Program-made: the position numbers and the translations under genes
NCBI GenBank assembly: GCA_021846145.1
Contig: JAJZCJ010000005.1
Coordinates: 1 to 34,023, forward strand
Direction of reading: 5' to 3'
Origin: Bacillota bacterium
GTDB taxonomy: Bacteria > Bacillota > Bacilli > Alicyclobacillales > SLC66
Length of the DNA stretch: 34,023 nucleotides
Shown here: in pieces, positions 24,233-31,926 of the stretch
How the letters are laid out: each line of letters starts with the position of its first letter
Position numbering within the stretch: the stretch's first letter is position 1
The notes under the pieces: generated by a model
The model's database searches: none
What the model saw: only the letters and a program-made list of their open reading frames with translations
What the model was told of the DNA's origin: nothing

Positions 24233-25650
24233 TTGGCAGACCACATACGCCGCGTCACTTGGCGTGTATAGGAATGCAAGAATGTTTGGCGCTCGGATTC
24301 AAGCAGGATCGTTTTTTTCAGTTGTTGAAGTTGGGTCTGCGAAGCCTTTTGATCTTGCGCCGCTGATCCATAATGACTTTTTTGCAAACGGTGCAGCCGA
24401 TAGGGGAAAGTGAGCAGTGCTTCCAAGAGCAAGTATTCACTTTGGCGCAATGGCTCGGTGCGATTGTAAGCGACAATAGGGATAATGGCGATTTCACTGG
24501 ACCATGTCCCCTTTGCCTGCATGGCTCTGCGTAATAGATGGCTAAGATCCACCACGCGCGGCGCGGGATTCATCAGTTCTAGGTCGATGAGCTGCACATA
24601 GCCACTCGGGTGTACGATCAGGTTTTGCGCTGTTGCGTCGAGATGACAAAGGCCGTTGTCGTGGTTTTGTATTAACTCTTCCACTTCCGGCAGCTTGAGT
24701 ATGGCTAGTGCACCTTCCCCTTGTTCAAGCGCGGATTTTAATTGACTTTTAAATAAGTGGTCATATTCGTCAGAAAAAGTGGTAGCACTGAGTTTTTCTG
24801 ATAAGGTAATTAGTTCCTGCTGTTTGTGCAGCACGTCTGCCATTAGCGGATAGGGCTTCATGGTGATTCGCATGGGGGGCAATTGACGTGTTTCCATGTG
24901 AAATTTCGCAAGCGATCTCGCTGCGTCTCCTAACTGGCGCATGGATTCGTAGCGCAGAGGATTGCCTGGCATCCAATCGTAGGCATAGTACAATGATTCA
25001 CCGTCAAAAATAAAGGGTTCCCCAGTGCTGGTTTTCAAAAAGTGAGGAACAAGCTGGAACCCCCGGTGCGAAAGTTCGTCACAGACTTCTGCGAGCCAGC
25101 GCAACCGCTGTAGCGGCACATGCGCTTCTTTCAAGGCGTAAGTTTTCCCTTCATCAGTGCGCAACATCCATATTCCGTTTTTTGGTTCTGTTGAAACAAT
25201 CTTGGTAGATAATTGGGAAATAATGGATTCATCGGGGCGGTGACTTTTTGCTTTCTCCGTCCGTTTGGGGGCAACAGCTTCAGGCGAATTGCGAGCAGCA
25301 GTGATGATGTCTGCTTGGTTATAGACATTTTTTTTCTTGTGTTTGGTCTTTTGCGGAAGTTTTCGACGCGGTTTGCTGACTGTTTTGCCAACGCGCTTAG
25401 GGGTAAAGTATTGGCGCGTGAGTCGTTCTGCCTGCTTTGCGGAGTGACGCGGTTTTTTCTGGATGTCATCAGGGTCTGTCGGACTTTCGGAAGGCTCGTC
25501 AGAGAATGCTTCCTGTTCGCGCGGCGCAGCGTTGGGACGCGCATTGGCAGAAGTAGCTGCAGGTGTAGAAGAATTTCGCAAGATGGCTGGCGGAATGGTT
25601 AATTCATCCCAAAGTTGTTTGAGCCATGGGGGCAGTGGTCTTTTATCCAT
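24229..25650 (-). CDS. CotS-like spore coat kinase homologue with basic N-terminal extension
   Basis: The C-terminal two thirds of this 473-residue protein (from about 150) have a CotS/YutH/YsxE-type kinase-like fold: YALKEAH with K174, YDWMPGNPL, LCHLDATAQNLIV with H336, D338 and N343, and LIDLELMN with D356. CotS family proteins sit in or help build the spore coat. Residues 1-145 form a low-complexity Ser/Pro/Ala then Lys/Arg-rich segment (KTKHKKKNVYN), likely disordered, that standard CotS proteins lack. ATG 25650 follows AGGTGA 5 bases upstream. ATP binding looks possible because the main residues are kept. Confidence 0.82.
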   Translation of the reverse strand: MDKRPLPPWLKQLWDELTIPPAILRNSSTPAATSANARPNAAPREQEAFSDEPSESPTDPDDIQKKPRHSAKQAERLTRQYFTPKRVGKTVSKPRRKLPQKTKHKKKNVYNQADIITAARNSPEAVAPKRTEKAKSHRPDESIISQLSTKIVSTEPKNGIWMLRTDEGKTYALKEAHVPLQRLRWLAEVCDELSHRGFQLVPHFLKTSTGEPFIFDGESLYYAYDWMPGNPLRYESMRQLGDAARSLAKFHMETRQLPPMRITMKPYPLMADVLHKQQELITLSEKLSATTFSDEYDHLFKSQLKSALEQGEGALAILKLPEVEELIQNHDNGLCHLDATAQNLIVHPSGYVQLIDLELMNPAPRVVDLSHLLRRAMQAKGTWSSEIAIIPIVAYNRTEPLRQSEYLLLEALLTFPYRLHRLQKSHYGSAAQDQKASQTQLQQLKKTILLESERQTFLHSYTRQVTRRMWSAN

Positions 25651-25683
25651 AGTAATCACCTGCCCTATCTTATTCAGTTAGTG

Positions 25684-26448
25684 TCAAAAGGGAAATACTT
25701 TTCCGATTAAATTTGCACTTTCTACACATGCCACAATAAAGGGTTCCAAGTTATCGTCCGTAAATCGATCTACTGGACCGGAAATAGACAGCGCGGCAGA
25801 CACTTGATTATGACGGTCGATAATGGGAGCCGCTACTGCCGCTGCGCCGGCTTCTCGTTCTTCAAAGGTGACCGCATAGCCACGCTTGCGGATGTCATCT
25901 AGTTGGTGCTCGAATTCTGCTTTATCAAAGTGTTCGGGCAGGGTGCCTGTTGCCTCCATTTGATCCAGTAGCGGTTCATTGCAAAAGGCGAGCAACACTT
26001 TGCCTGAGGCACCGATATGCAGCGGAAAACGCAAACCAATGTTGGCAACGCGTCTGACCGCATGGACGCCTTCAACGGCTTGTATGCGTATGCGTTCAAA
26101 TCCCGAGCGCACATAAAGGCTGATCGTCTCGCCGATGCGATCGCGTAGGGCAGTCATTTCGGGGAATACCACAGTGGAAAAATCACCTGATCGATAAATG
26201 CCACTGGTAAGTTCAAGTATGCTCCAGCCAATTCGATACCGATCTGACTGTTCTCTGCGCACAAAACCGCGGATTTCCAGCGTGGCGAGCAGGCGGTGAA
26301 CGGTGCTCTTGTGCAAACCGATCATTTTGCTGATTTCTGTTAACCCCAGTTCGTCTTTCGTTCGAAAGCAAAGGAGAACGTCAAGCGCGCGGTCAACGGC
26401 TCTCACGGTGCCTTTGTCTTGCAAGACTACATCCTGATTATCTGCCAT
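25684..26448 (-). CDS. IclR family transcriptional regulator
   Basis: The 254-residue protein has an N-terminal winged helix (about 15-75: RALDVLLCFRTKDELGLTEI, HKSTVHRLLATLEIRGFV) and a C-terminal IclR effector domain (about 85-250) with GLRFPLHIGASGKVLLAF, KRGYAVTFEEREAGAAAVAAP and SAALSISGP. IclR proteins control small-molecule catabolism; no catabolic gene is adjacent here, so the target is unknown. ATG 26448 follows TTGAGGTGA. It is divergent from trmL, with 107 bases between. Confidence 0.92.
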   Translation of the reverse strand: MADNQDVVLQDKGTVRAVDRALDVLLCFRTKDELGLTEISKMIGLHKSTVHRLLATLEIRGFVRREQSDRYRIGWSILELTSGIYRSGDFSTVVFPEMTALRDRIGETISLYVRSGFERIRIQAVEGVHAVRRVANIGLRFPLHIGASGKVLLAFCNEPLLDQMEATGTLPEHFDKAEFEHQLDDIRKRGYAVTFEEREAGAAAVAAPIIDRHNQVSAALSISGPVDRFTDDNLEPFIVACVESANLIGKVFPF

Positions 26449-26555
26449 TTCGTTTCACCTCAAGAGGGATGTTTCGCTGTATAAAACCTTGGTTCAAAAT
26501 TAGTGTATCATAATCTGAGAGTATCACCAATTTTACTGCGTAGAGGTGTCCATAT

Positions 26556-27020
26556 ATGCATATTGTCTTATTTGAACCGCAAATCCCACCCAACACAGGC
26601 AACGTGGCTCGCACCTGTGCAGCAACAAGTACTACGTTGCACCTAGTTGAGCCTCTAGGGTTTCGCATTGATGATCGCGCGCTGAAACGGGCGGGTCTGG
26701 ATTATTGGCACTTAGTTGATGTGAGGCTCCATGCTAGCTTAGAGGAGGTCATTCAGGAAGCGGTAGAAGCGCGCGCTAGGTGTTTTTTTTATACGAAATT
26801 TGCGGACAAACGTTATACAGAGGTGGATTACAAGGCAGAGGACTATTTAATATTCGGGAAGGAAACGACGGGGTTGCCAGCATTTGTCCATGAAAAATAT
26901 CCTGAATCCCGACTGCGTTTGCCGATGGGAGAAGGGCTTCGTTCTTTGAATCTCTCAAATTCGGTAGCGATTGTGCTCTATGAGGGGCTTAGGCAACTAA
27001 ACTTCCCCGGTATGGCTTGA
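26556..27020 (+). CDS. trmL: tRNA (cytidine/uridine-34 2'-O)-methyltransferase TrmL
   Basis: The enzyme methylates the wobble ribose of leucine tRNAs using SAM. The 154-residue SpoU-class protein has the N-terminal PQIPPNTGNVARTCAAT, a middle LIFGKETTGLP motif and the knot region RLPMGEGLRSLNLSNSVAIVLYEGLRQ. This minimal size without an extra RNA-binding domain is typical of TrmL. ATG 26556 follows AGAGGTGT. Its last 24 bases overlap the converging TetR gene. Confidence 0.94.
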   Translation: MHIVLFEPQIPPNTGNVARTCAATSTTLHLVEPLGFRIDDRALKRAGLDYWHLVDVRLHASLEEVIQEAVEARARCFFYTKFADKRYTEVDYKAEDYLIFGKETTGLPAFVHEKYPESRLRLPMGEGLRSLNLSNSVAIVLYEGLRQLNFPGMA

Positions 27021-27587
27021 GTTTGCCAGTCCAGAAATGACAAGTTGCTCAAGTGCTGGCGAAAAGTCGACCAAGTTGTCGTTGGCACCGGTAAAGATGT
27101 GATGAATGGCGCGGATGCTGATGCCACCAAAGATGGACCACGCTGCTGTCTCTGGGTCATTCGTCATAAATTCCCCACTGGCGATGCCTTGTTCGACAAT
27201 GGTTTGGATGGAGCGCACATAATGGACAAGCATTCGGCGAAATTCACGTTGACGTGTGTCTTCTCCCCAGGCCTCTCGCAAAATGATAATGCAAAAATCT
27301 CGGTATTCTTGGAAAAATGCCAGTTGTTCGCGGACGATCACCCGCAACTGTTCTGCAGCGCTAGCTTCTGTAGGAAGCTTGGACAGCACGCTGTCGCCAA
27401 GCAACCGAGTGCCTTCTTCGACGAGAAATACAAATAAGTCTTCTTTACTCTTAAAATGATAGTAAATCGTCCCCTTTGCCACCTTCGCTTTGGCGGCGAT
27501 TTCATCCATGGTCGCTTTCTCAAAACCGCGTTCCGAAAAGACATCAACTGCCGCATTAAAAATGGCGTGGGTTTTCGACTCCTGCAC
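26997..27587 (-). CDS. TetR family transcriptional regulator
   Basis: The 196-residue protein has the TetR helix-turn-helix at about 5-55 (AIFNAAVDVFSERGFEKATMDEIAAKAKVAKGTIYYHF, given here as helix 1 to recognition helix). The C-terminal ligand domain resembles the FadR/YsiA-type group (EYRDFCIIILREAWG, GASDNLV-like tail), so a fatty-acid or hydrophobic ligand is possible but not shown. GTG 27587 follows AGAGGTGAT. It overlaps trmL at its 3' end and is divergent from prkA. The dyad at 27609-27622 is its probable operator. Confidence 0.9.
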   Translation of the reverse strand: MQESKTHAIFNAAVDVFSERGFEKATMDEIAAKAKVAKGTIYYHFKSKEDLFVFLVEEGTRLLGDSVLSKLPTEASAAEQLRVIVREQLAFFQEYRDFCIIILREAWGEDTRQREFRRMLVHYVRSIQTIVEQGIASGEFMTNDPETAAWSIFGGISIRAIHHIFTGANDNLVDFSPALEQLVISGLANSSHTGEV

Positions 27588-27608
27588 AACAGATCACCTC
27601 TTTTCTCG

Positions 27609-27643
27609 GTTAGTAAGCTAACTCATTTTTTGCCTCAGTTCAA
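27609..27643 (-). promoter_or_regulatory. Promoter and dyad operator of the TetR gene
   Basis: GTTAG (27609-27613) and CTAAC (27618-27622) form an inverted repeat with a 4-base centre, about 22 bases before the GTG start. On the minus strand TTGAAC (27638-27643) and TAGCTT (27615-27620) are 17 bases apart and could be -35 and -10; the dyad overlaps this -10, as expected for autorepression. Confidence 0.5.
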
Positions 27644-27678
27644 ACTTGGGAGCAACCAGCAACAAAAAGCCGCATAAG

Positions 27679-27695
27679 CATAGTATCACACTATG
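27679..27695. promoter_or_regulatory. Dyad upstream of prkA
   Basis: CATAGT (27679-27684) and ACTATG (27690-27695) are a perfect inverted repeat with a 5-base spacer, 51 bases before the prkA start. It may be a regulator site in the divergent prkA/TetR intergenic region. I could not place a convincing sigma-E promoter here. Confidence 0.35.
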
Positions 27696-27745
27696 ATGGA
27701 AGTTGCAGTGTGAATGAAGGCGACAGAATCAGAGGAGTGATCGAC

Positions 27746-28186
27746 GTGGATATTATTGGTCGCATCGCGGCTCATCGAGCAAAAGAGGAAGAGTTGGCGT
27801 GGCAAGGCACTTTTGCTGATTATCTCGATATGATTCGCGAAAATCCTACTATTGCTCAGTCTGCGCATGCGCGAATTTATCAAATGATCGCATCAGCCGG
27901 TGTTACACAAGATGAGAACGGCCACAACGTGTATCGCTTTTTTTCACAAGAACTATTTGGACTTGCGGAACCGATTGATCGGCTGGTGGAGGAATATTTT
28001 CATTCTTCAGCCAAAAGGCTCGATGTGCGCAAGCGTATCCTGCTTTTGATGGGGCCTGTCAGCGGTGGAAAATCCACCATCGTCACGTTATTGAAGGCGG
28101 GGCTTGAAAAATACACCCGCACCACGGAAGGTGCACTCTATGGCATCCAAGATTGCCCAATGCATGAGGAAGCATACATAAGCTAA
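27746..28186 (+). pseudogene. prkA: 5' part of prkA, interrupted by an integrated element
   Basis: PrkA is an AAA+ protein (about 630 residues in Bacillus), historically called a serine kinase and needed for normal sporulation. From GTG 27746 (GGAGTGATC upstream) the reading frame matches PrkA closely: MDIIGRI at the start, WQGTFADYLDMIRENP, AKRLDVRKRILLLMGPVSGGKS with the Walker A at 103-110, and TEGALYGIQDCPMHEE (to residue 142, base 28171). The family continues with a proline and a long AAA+ domain. Here four foreign codons (AYIS) and a stop follow, then element genes. The missing 3' part is not in the window. It could be a reversible interruption or a dead fragment. Confidence 0.88.
28157..28175. 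mobile_element. Candidate left attachment site in prkA
   Basis: PrkA homology stops after base 28171 (codon 142, in CPMHEE) and element DNA begins. ATGC (28160-28163) and GCAT (28172-28175) flank ATGAGGAA, giving a short dyad of the kind seen around serine-recombinase cores. The exact crossover cannot be fixed without the right junction. Confidence 0.5.
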
Positions 28187-28237
28187 TTACACTCTTTTGT
28201 TATACTGAGAATACGCGAAAGGGGGAGACATTCTAAC

Positions 28238-28489
28238 GTGGATAAGTATGTTCGGATTGCAGGGAAACGTCAAGTCACGATTCCACTGGATTTTTCACAA
28301 TTGATCATTAACGACTTGATTGATGAAGGGCTGACTGGCGAAGCTCTTAAAGTGGAATTTGCAAAGCGGTGTGAAGGCATGATGGCCGCAATGAGGGAGC
28401 TTGTTGTAGAGGCTCGGCGCGAATTCCAAAATGATTCTGAGTCAAATGGTGATGATTTTATGAATGAGTTGATTAACACTGATGAATGA
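28238..28489 (+). CDS. Element-encoded 83-residue protein next to the attachment site
   Basis: GTG 28238 has AAAGGGGGAG upstream. The protein starts MDKYVRIAGKRQVTIPLDF, faintly like an AbrB/MazE strand, but the rest is helical and acidic (ending in NELINTDE), so an AbrB call is not safe. I do not recognise a family. It points the same way as prkA, 51 bases after its broken end, and no terminator separates them, so prkA transcription could run into it. Position between the att site and the recombinase makes it a candidate recombination directionality factor, by context only. Confidence 0.6.
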   Translation: MDKYVRIAGKRQVTIPLDFSQLIINDLIDEGLTGEALKVEFAKRCEGMMAAMRELVVEARREFQNDSESNGDDFMNELINTDE

Positions 28490-28496
28490 AAACTCC

Positions 28497-28526
28497 TGTG
28501 CGGAATTGAAACGAATTTGGCGCACA
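28497..28526. terminator. Imperfect hairpin between the 83-residue gene and the recombinase
   Basis: TGTGCG (28497-28502) pairs with CGCACA (28521-28526), with inner AATT/AATT pairing. There is no clean T-run. It lies in the convergent gap and may end transcription from either side. Confidence 0.35.
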
Positions 28527-28550
28527 CATTGAGTTCTCCTCATTTCATTT

Positions 28551-29981
28551 TTATCTGAGGTGATAATTGATGATCTCTATCGTTGCTCGCTTTGGTCCTC
28601 TGGCTGGTTCCGCTAGGTTGATCGTGATCGAATCAAACAGCGAATGAATGACCTGCTTTTGCACTTCGTGTGGATGATTGGGCCACTCATCATGTAGGTT
28701 GCGCAATACCATTTTTACCTCTTCTGCATCTGCAAATTGATTGCCTGACACTTGCAGCGATAAATATTTCTCTTCTTCGATTCGTATATCCTCCAGCAGT
28801 TTTGCGTAGCGATCTTTTGAAATATCGCCATCAATATATAATTCTTCCGTGCGCTCTTTTCGCCTGCCTAGTTGCTGCAACTGTTTTTGTATCTCTGACG
28901 GATCTAGGCCTTTGGGCTGATCGATCTCCACCTCCGCTTGCGCGACGGATAATATCTTCATGAATTCTTCTACAATGGCCTCCTCAGAAATAATCGGCAT
29001 GTCGCAGGTGCCAAAACTAACATTTCCCCGACAACGATAATAGCGGTACTCTCTTCCACTTGGTTTGGTGGTTTGTCCCCCCGAAAAAGGATAGCCGCAT
29101 TTCGCGCATTTGATTATTCCCGAGAATGGATAGTACCCTTCAGATCTAAAGGCCATCTTTTTTCGTCTCCCCATGATCTGTTGTACCTCTTCAAACACAT
29201 CAGCATCAATGAGAGGTTCAAAGTTCACCTGTTGTAGCTCCGTCACAATTTCCGCATTGGTGCGTTTGCGTCCTTTTGCAGCTGTTTCAAAGTTCCATCT
29301 TACATGGCCAGTATAAATGGGGTTACGTAAGATATATTTCACACTGTAATCACTCCATAATTCCCCTTTGTGCGTGCGAATCCCTTTTGAATTCAATTCT
29401 TTGGAGATAGCGAGGGCACCCACGGCAGGATAGCGATCAAAAATGTAGCGTACCCATTTTGCTTCTTCTTCGTGTTTCATGAGGAGGCCGCCTTGCAGGG
29501 TATAGCCAAAAGGAGCCGGAGATCCATTGCGTAGCCCTTGCTCGGCTCGCTTAGTCATACCCATATGTACGCGCTCCGCAATCGTCTCCCGTTCCCACTG
29601 GGCGAGCGTGGCGATCAGTGTGATAAAGAGTCGTCCAGTTGCCGAAGTGGTATCAAATATCTCGGTGGCACTCTTGAATTTTACATCGTATTTATCCATC
29701 AATTGCAACAGCTCATGTAGATCCAATACGGAACGGACAAAACGATCCAGACGATAAACTAGGATGACATCAAATTTTTTCTGCTTGATATCTCGAATGA
29801 GCCGCTGCATCTGAGGCCGCTCGGTATTCTTTGCGCTAAATCCTTCGTCACAATAGTCGTCAATAACGACCCAGCCTTGGGACTTCGCGTAGGCATAGAG
29901 GCGCACACGCTGCGCCTCTAGCGAAAAGCCTTCCTCCACTTGCATGTCTGTGGAAACGCGACGATAAATGATACACCGCAT
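28551..29981 (-). CDS. Large serine recombinase (site-specific integrase)
   Basis: From ATG 29981 (AAAGGTGGG upstream) the product is 476 residues. The resolvase domain (1-145) has the catalytic serine S10 in YRRVSTDMQ, EGFSLEAQ, and VYRLDRFVRS. The recombinase domain follows (about 155-265, with APFGY and ILRNPIYTG). A zinc ribbon with C292, C295, C317 and C326 and a helical, probably coiled-coil segment (about 370-430) complete the large-serine type, as in SpoIVCA and phage integrases. It recombines specific att sites and needs a partner factor for excision. It lies beside the prkA junction, and its 3' end faces prkA. A longer frame to 30101 lacks a ribosome binding site. Confidence 0.95.
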   Translation of the reverse strand: MRCIIYRRVSTDMQVEEGFSLEAQRVRLYAYAKSQGWVVIDDYCDEGFSAKNTERPQMQRLIRDIKQKKFDVILVYRLDRFVRSVLDLHELLQLMDKYDVKFKSATEIFDTTSATGRLFITLIATLAQWERETIAERVHMGMTKRAEQGLRNGSPAPFGYTLQGGLLMKHEEEAKWVRYIFDRYPAVGALAISKELNSKGIRTHKGELWSDYSVKYILRNPIYTGHVRWNFETAAKGRKRTNAEIVTELQQVNFEPLIDADVFEEVQQIMGRRKKMAFRSEGYYPFSGIIKCAKCGYPFSGGQTTKPSGREYRYYRCRGNVSFGTCDMPIISEEAIVEEFMKILSVAQAEVEIDQPKGLDPSEIQKQLQQLGRRKERTEELYIDGDISKDRYAKLLEDIRIEEEKYLSLQVSGNQFADAEEVKMVLRNLHDEWPNHPHEVQKQVIHSLFDSITINLAEPARGPKRATIEIINYHLR

Positions 29982-30033
29982 GACGAAACCCACCTTTATA
30001 CAATCAGTCGAGATATTTCTGATCTTATTCCTC

Positions 30034-30495
30034 TTATCGGGTGAAAATTTGGTTTTCGAATTTTTTGAGTCTGTTGGAGGCTGCCGAGAGAGGTACAACA
30101 AATTTTTTCGCCATCGCGTAAAGAAGACGGGGACGTTCCGAGTGTTGGAAAATCATGTTTTCTAATTCATCTGTAGGCAACATAAAATAACGAGCAAAAG
30201 AATTCGCTTGCGCTTCTTGTTTTTGTGTCATCAATTCATGTAAAAATAGTTGGTTTCCGGCATGCAGAACGAAGTGACCAATTTCATGCGCCCATTCCAT
30301 GCGGAGATGGGGTGTGTCTTTTCTCGTATCTAACACGATGGTAGGGTTGTTGTTCGGGGACATTAAAGCGGTCTGTGTGGGTCTTTCAATGATGTCAATC
30401 TTTAGTCTTTCAGATATAGTATACAAGTTCACAGGAATTTCGCCATTCCCCAGTGCTAAAATTTCTTTTGCACGTTTCTCTATGTCTATTTCCAT
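30034..30495 (-). CDS. ImmA/IrrE family metallopeptidase
   Basis: The 153-residue protein has the zinc peptidase motif HEIGH (70-74) in MEWAHEIGHFVLHAG and a later glutamate in KQEAQANSFARYFMLP. ImmA proteases of integrative elements cleave the element's XRE repressor after DNA damage, releasing excision genes. The partner would be the XRE protein at 32177. ATG 30495 follows AGGAG at 9 bases; the frame extends to 30537 without a site. A LexA-like palindrome lies just upstream. Confidence 0.92.
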   Translation of the reverse strand: MEIDIEKRAKEILALGNGEIPVNLYTISERLKIDIIERPTQTALMSPNNNPTIVLDTRKDTPHLRMEWAHEIGHFVLHAGNQLFLHELMTQKQEAQANSFARYFMLPTDELENMIFQHSERPRLLYAMAKKFVVPLSAASNRLKKFENQIFTR

Positions 30496-30511
30496 CTCTA
30501 CCACTCCTATA

Positions 30512-30525
30512 AGAACATATGTTCT
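30512..30525. promoter_or_regulatory. Palindrome resembling a Bacillus LexA (SOS) box before immA
   Basis: AGAACATATGTTCT is a perfect 14-bp palindrome. Its core GAACATATGTTC fits the Gram-positive LexA consensus CGAACRNRYGTTCG except for the outer C and G. It overlaps the upstream edge of the immA ribosome binding region. Confidence 0.5.
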
Positions 30526-30536
30526 AATAAAGAACA

Positions 30537-30559
30537 AATAAAAATGGGATTTCTCCCAT
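30537..30559 (-). terminator. Terminator-like hairpin upstream of immA
   Basis: ATGGGA (30544-30549) and TCCCAT (30554-30559) pair perfectly with a 4-base loop. On the minus strand TTTTATTT follows. It could stop read-through from the minus-strand genes further right or act as an attenuator in the immA leader. Confidence 0.5.
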
Positions 30560-30737
30560 GTGAGATATAGTATACATTATTTTGTAATCCTACGCTATGC
30601 TATTATCGGTGTTTAGTAGAGTCTTGCCAAAGCGTTTCATTATGGATTATGCTGGCTTTACTATTACAATACTCCTTCTTTTTTGGTTTCGAAAGCCACG
30701 TACCTGCCCCGCAAATAAACCCCAAGGAGGCTCCGCT
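30560..30737. other. Non-coding gap between immA and the 73-residue membrane protein gene
   Basis: Together with the leader of immA this leaves about 240 bases between the two divergent starts. An in-frame extension of the plus-strand gene up to 30597 covers part of it, but has no ribosome binding site before ATG 30597. A TATACT hexamer on the minus strand near 30570 could be a -10 for immA. I see nothing else. Confidence 0.4.
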
Positions 30738-30959
30738 GTGAACATTACCGTATTGATCAGTAACATAGTGATAGTAAGCTTCTTAGCTGCGGTAATCGTT
30801 TTTCTTCCCTACATTGCAGTATTAATCGTTTATCTGATAGACTTTGATAAAAAAGAGGTGATCGAAAAATTGCGCCAACGTCTTGAGGAACGATGGTTAG
30901 GATTTCTGGGGGGTGATTTTTTGAGTACTTATGATGATGATTTTAAGCAAGAACAATAA
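30738..30959 (+). CDS. Small hypothetical membrane protein (73 aa)
   Basis: GTG 30738 has AAGGAGG 8 bases before it, which decides the start over an in-frame ATG at 30597. The product has one long or two short hydrophobic helices (about 3-36: ISNIVIVSFLAAVIVFLPYIAVLIVYL, given as two halves) and a charged cytosolic tail with FDKKEVIEKLRQRLEERW and YDDDFKQEQ. I do not recognise a family. It is the only plus-strand gene among the minus-strand genes left of the immunity switch, so it may be a lysogenic conversion or exclusion gene. Confidence 0.6.
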   Translation: MNITVLISNIVIVSFLAAVIVFLPYIAVLIVYLIDFDKKEVIEKLRQRLEERWLGFLGGDFLSTYDDDFKQEQ

Positions 30960-31139
30960 AAAATTCTCCATTGCAGCCCCAACAAAGCCCTGCATCTTTT
31001 TTATTCACAAATACTCATGTTTTTTCATTTATCAATTTATCATTTTGTTCACCATTTCTGAGGATTCACCAGCTGCTTTTTTCTCAGTTTTTGCATCAGT
31101 CATCCCCGTATAAGAAAAATCGGGTATTCGTAAAATCTT

Positions 31140-31880
31140 TTATTTCGAACGATGTTTTTTCTTCACATTTCCTTGCCATTTAGGCCATCGAGATAATTTC
31201 TCTAGCAGGACGTGTCCCGCCCAATAATCCATTCTTCTGGCATCTGCTTCAGATCTGGCTTGTGGCGTGATATCGTTACTAGTGATTACCATCGCCATAT
31301 GGCATGAGGGTTTCGTGTTTAACCGAGCAGAATGAGTCTCTCTGATTACATCGGGACCGACCGGTCCAAAGTTCCAATGTTTTGCTTGCACCGCCGTGCG
31401 ATACCCTTTCTTATCGATAATAATAAGGTCAACCCCGCCATCTGCCACACCGCCCGTTTCTTCGACCTCATATCCATTATCCTGAAAGTAAAGCGCTAAG
31501 AGCCGCTCGAATTCATAGGCAGTTAAGTTGCTGATAGGCGTTTTTAAGATCACTTCGTCCGAACGGATGGCTTGCGAAGAAGAAATAGGCGTCACACTCG
31601 CACTGGAAGGCGCGGAATTTATATGGTTACCAGTCTTCTTGTTTTTTGGTAGTCTAGGAGATTTAAATGAATCATCGGATTTTACCAGAAGTGCCCTTAT
31701 CCATCGGTAAGCCACTATTAAAATTACAGCGGCGAGGAGAAAAACCCCGACTGCTATTACAAGTGATCCAGTCTTAGAATAGATATAAAAGGGCAATACG
31801 ATGAGGGCTAAGGATAGAATGGTTGTCATTATATTTTCTAATTCTTCCCCAGGGGTTGGCTTGCGTCTTCTTCTTTTCAC
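31140..31880 (-). CDS. Membrane-anchored Mrr-type restriction endonuclease
   Basis: The 246-residue protein has two N-terminal helices (about 17-35 and 39-60), a polar linker (70-110), and an Mrr-catalytic domain (about 115-235). The PD-(D/E)XK site is visible as GGVADGGVDLIIIDKKGYRTAVQAKHW, with D151, Q165 and K167, preceded by E124. Mrr-type enzymes cut modified or foreign DNA; linkage to membrane helices recurs in phage and defence genes. GTG 31880 follows AGGAG at 10 bases. It lies between the recombinase and the repressor in a zone where temperate phages keep accessory genes. Confidence 0.88.
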   Translation of the reverse strand: MKRRRRKPTPGEELENIMTTILSLALIVLPFYIYSKTGSLVIAVGVFLLAAVILIVAYRWIRALLVKSDDSFKSPRLPKNKKTGNHINSAPSSASVTPISSSQAIRSDEVILKTPISNLTAYEFERLLALYFQDNGYEVEETGGVADGGVDLIIIDKKGYRTAVQAKHWNFGPVGPDVIRETHSARLNTKPSCHMAMVITSNDITPQARSEADARRMDYWAGHVLLEKLSRWPKWQGNVKKKHRSK

Positions 31881-31926
31881 TATTTTTTTGCTCCTGCTCT
31901 TATGAATTATCGAAAATTTATTTTAT

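Noticed and set aside
28238..28489. AbrB/MazE antitoxin
   Set aside because: Only a KRQVTIP-like start resembles the family; the remaining sequence is helical and there is no toxin gene beside it.
29982..30101. Longer recombinase start at 30101
   Set aside because: The added 40 residues are not part of the resolvase domain, and the strong ribosome binding site is in front of ATG 29981.
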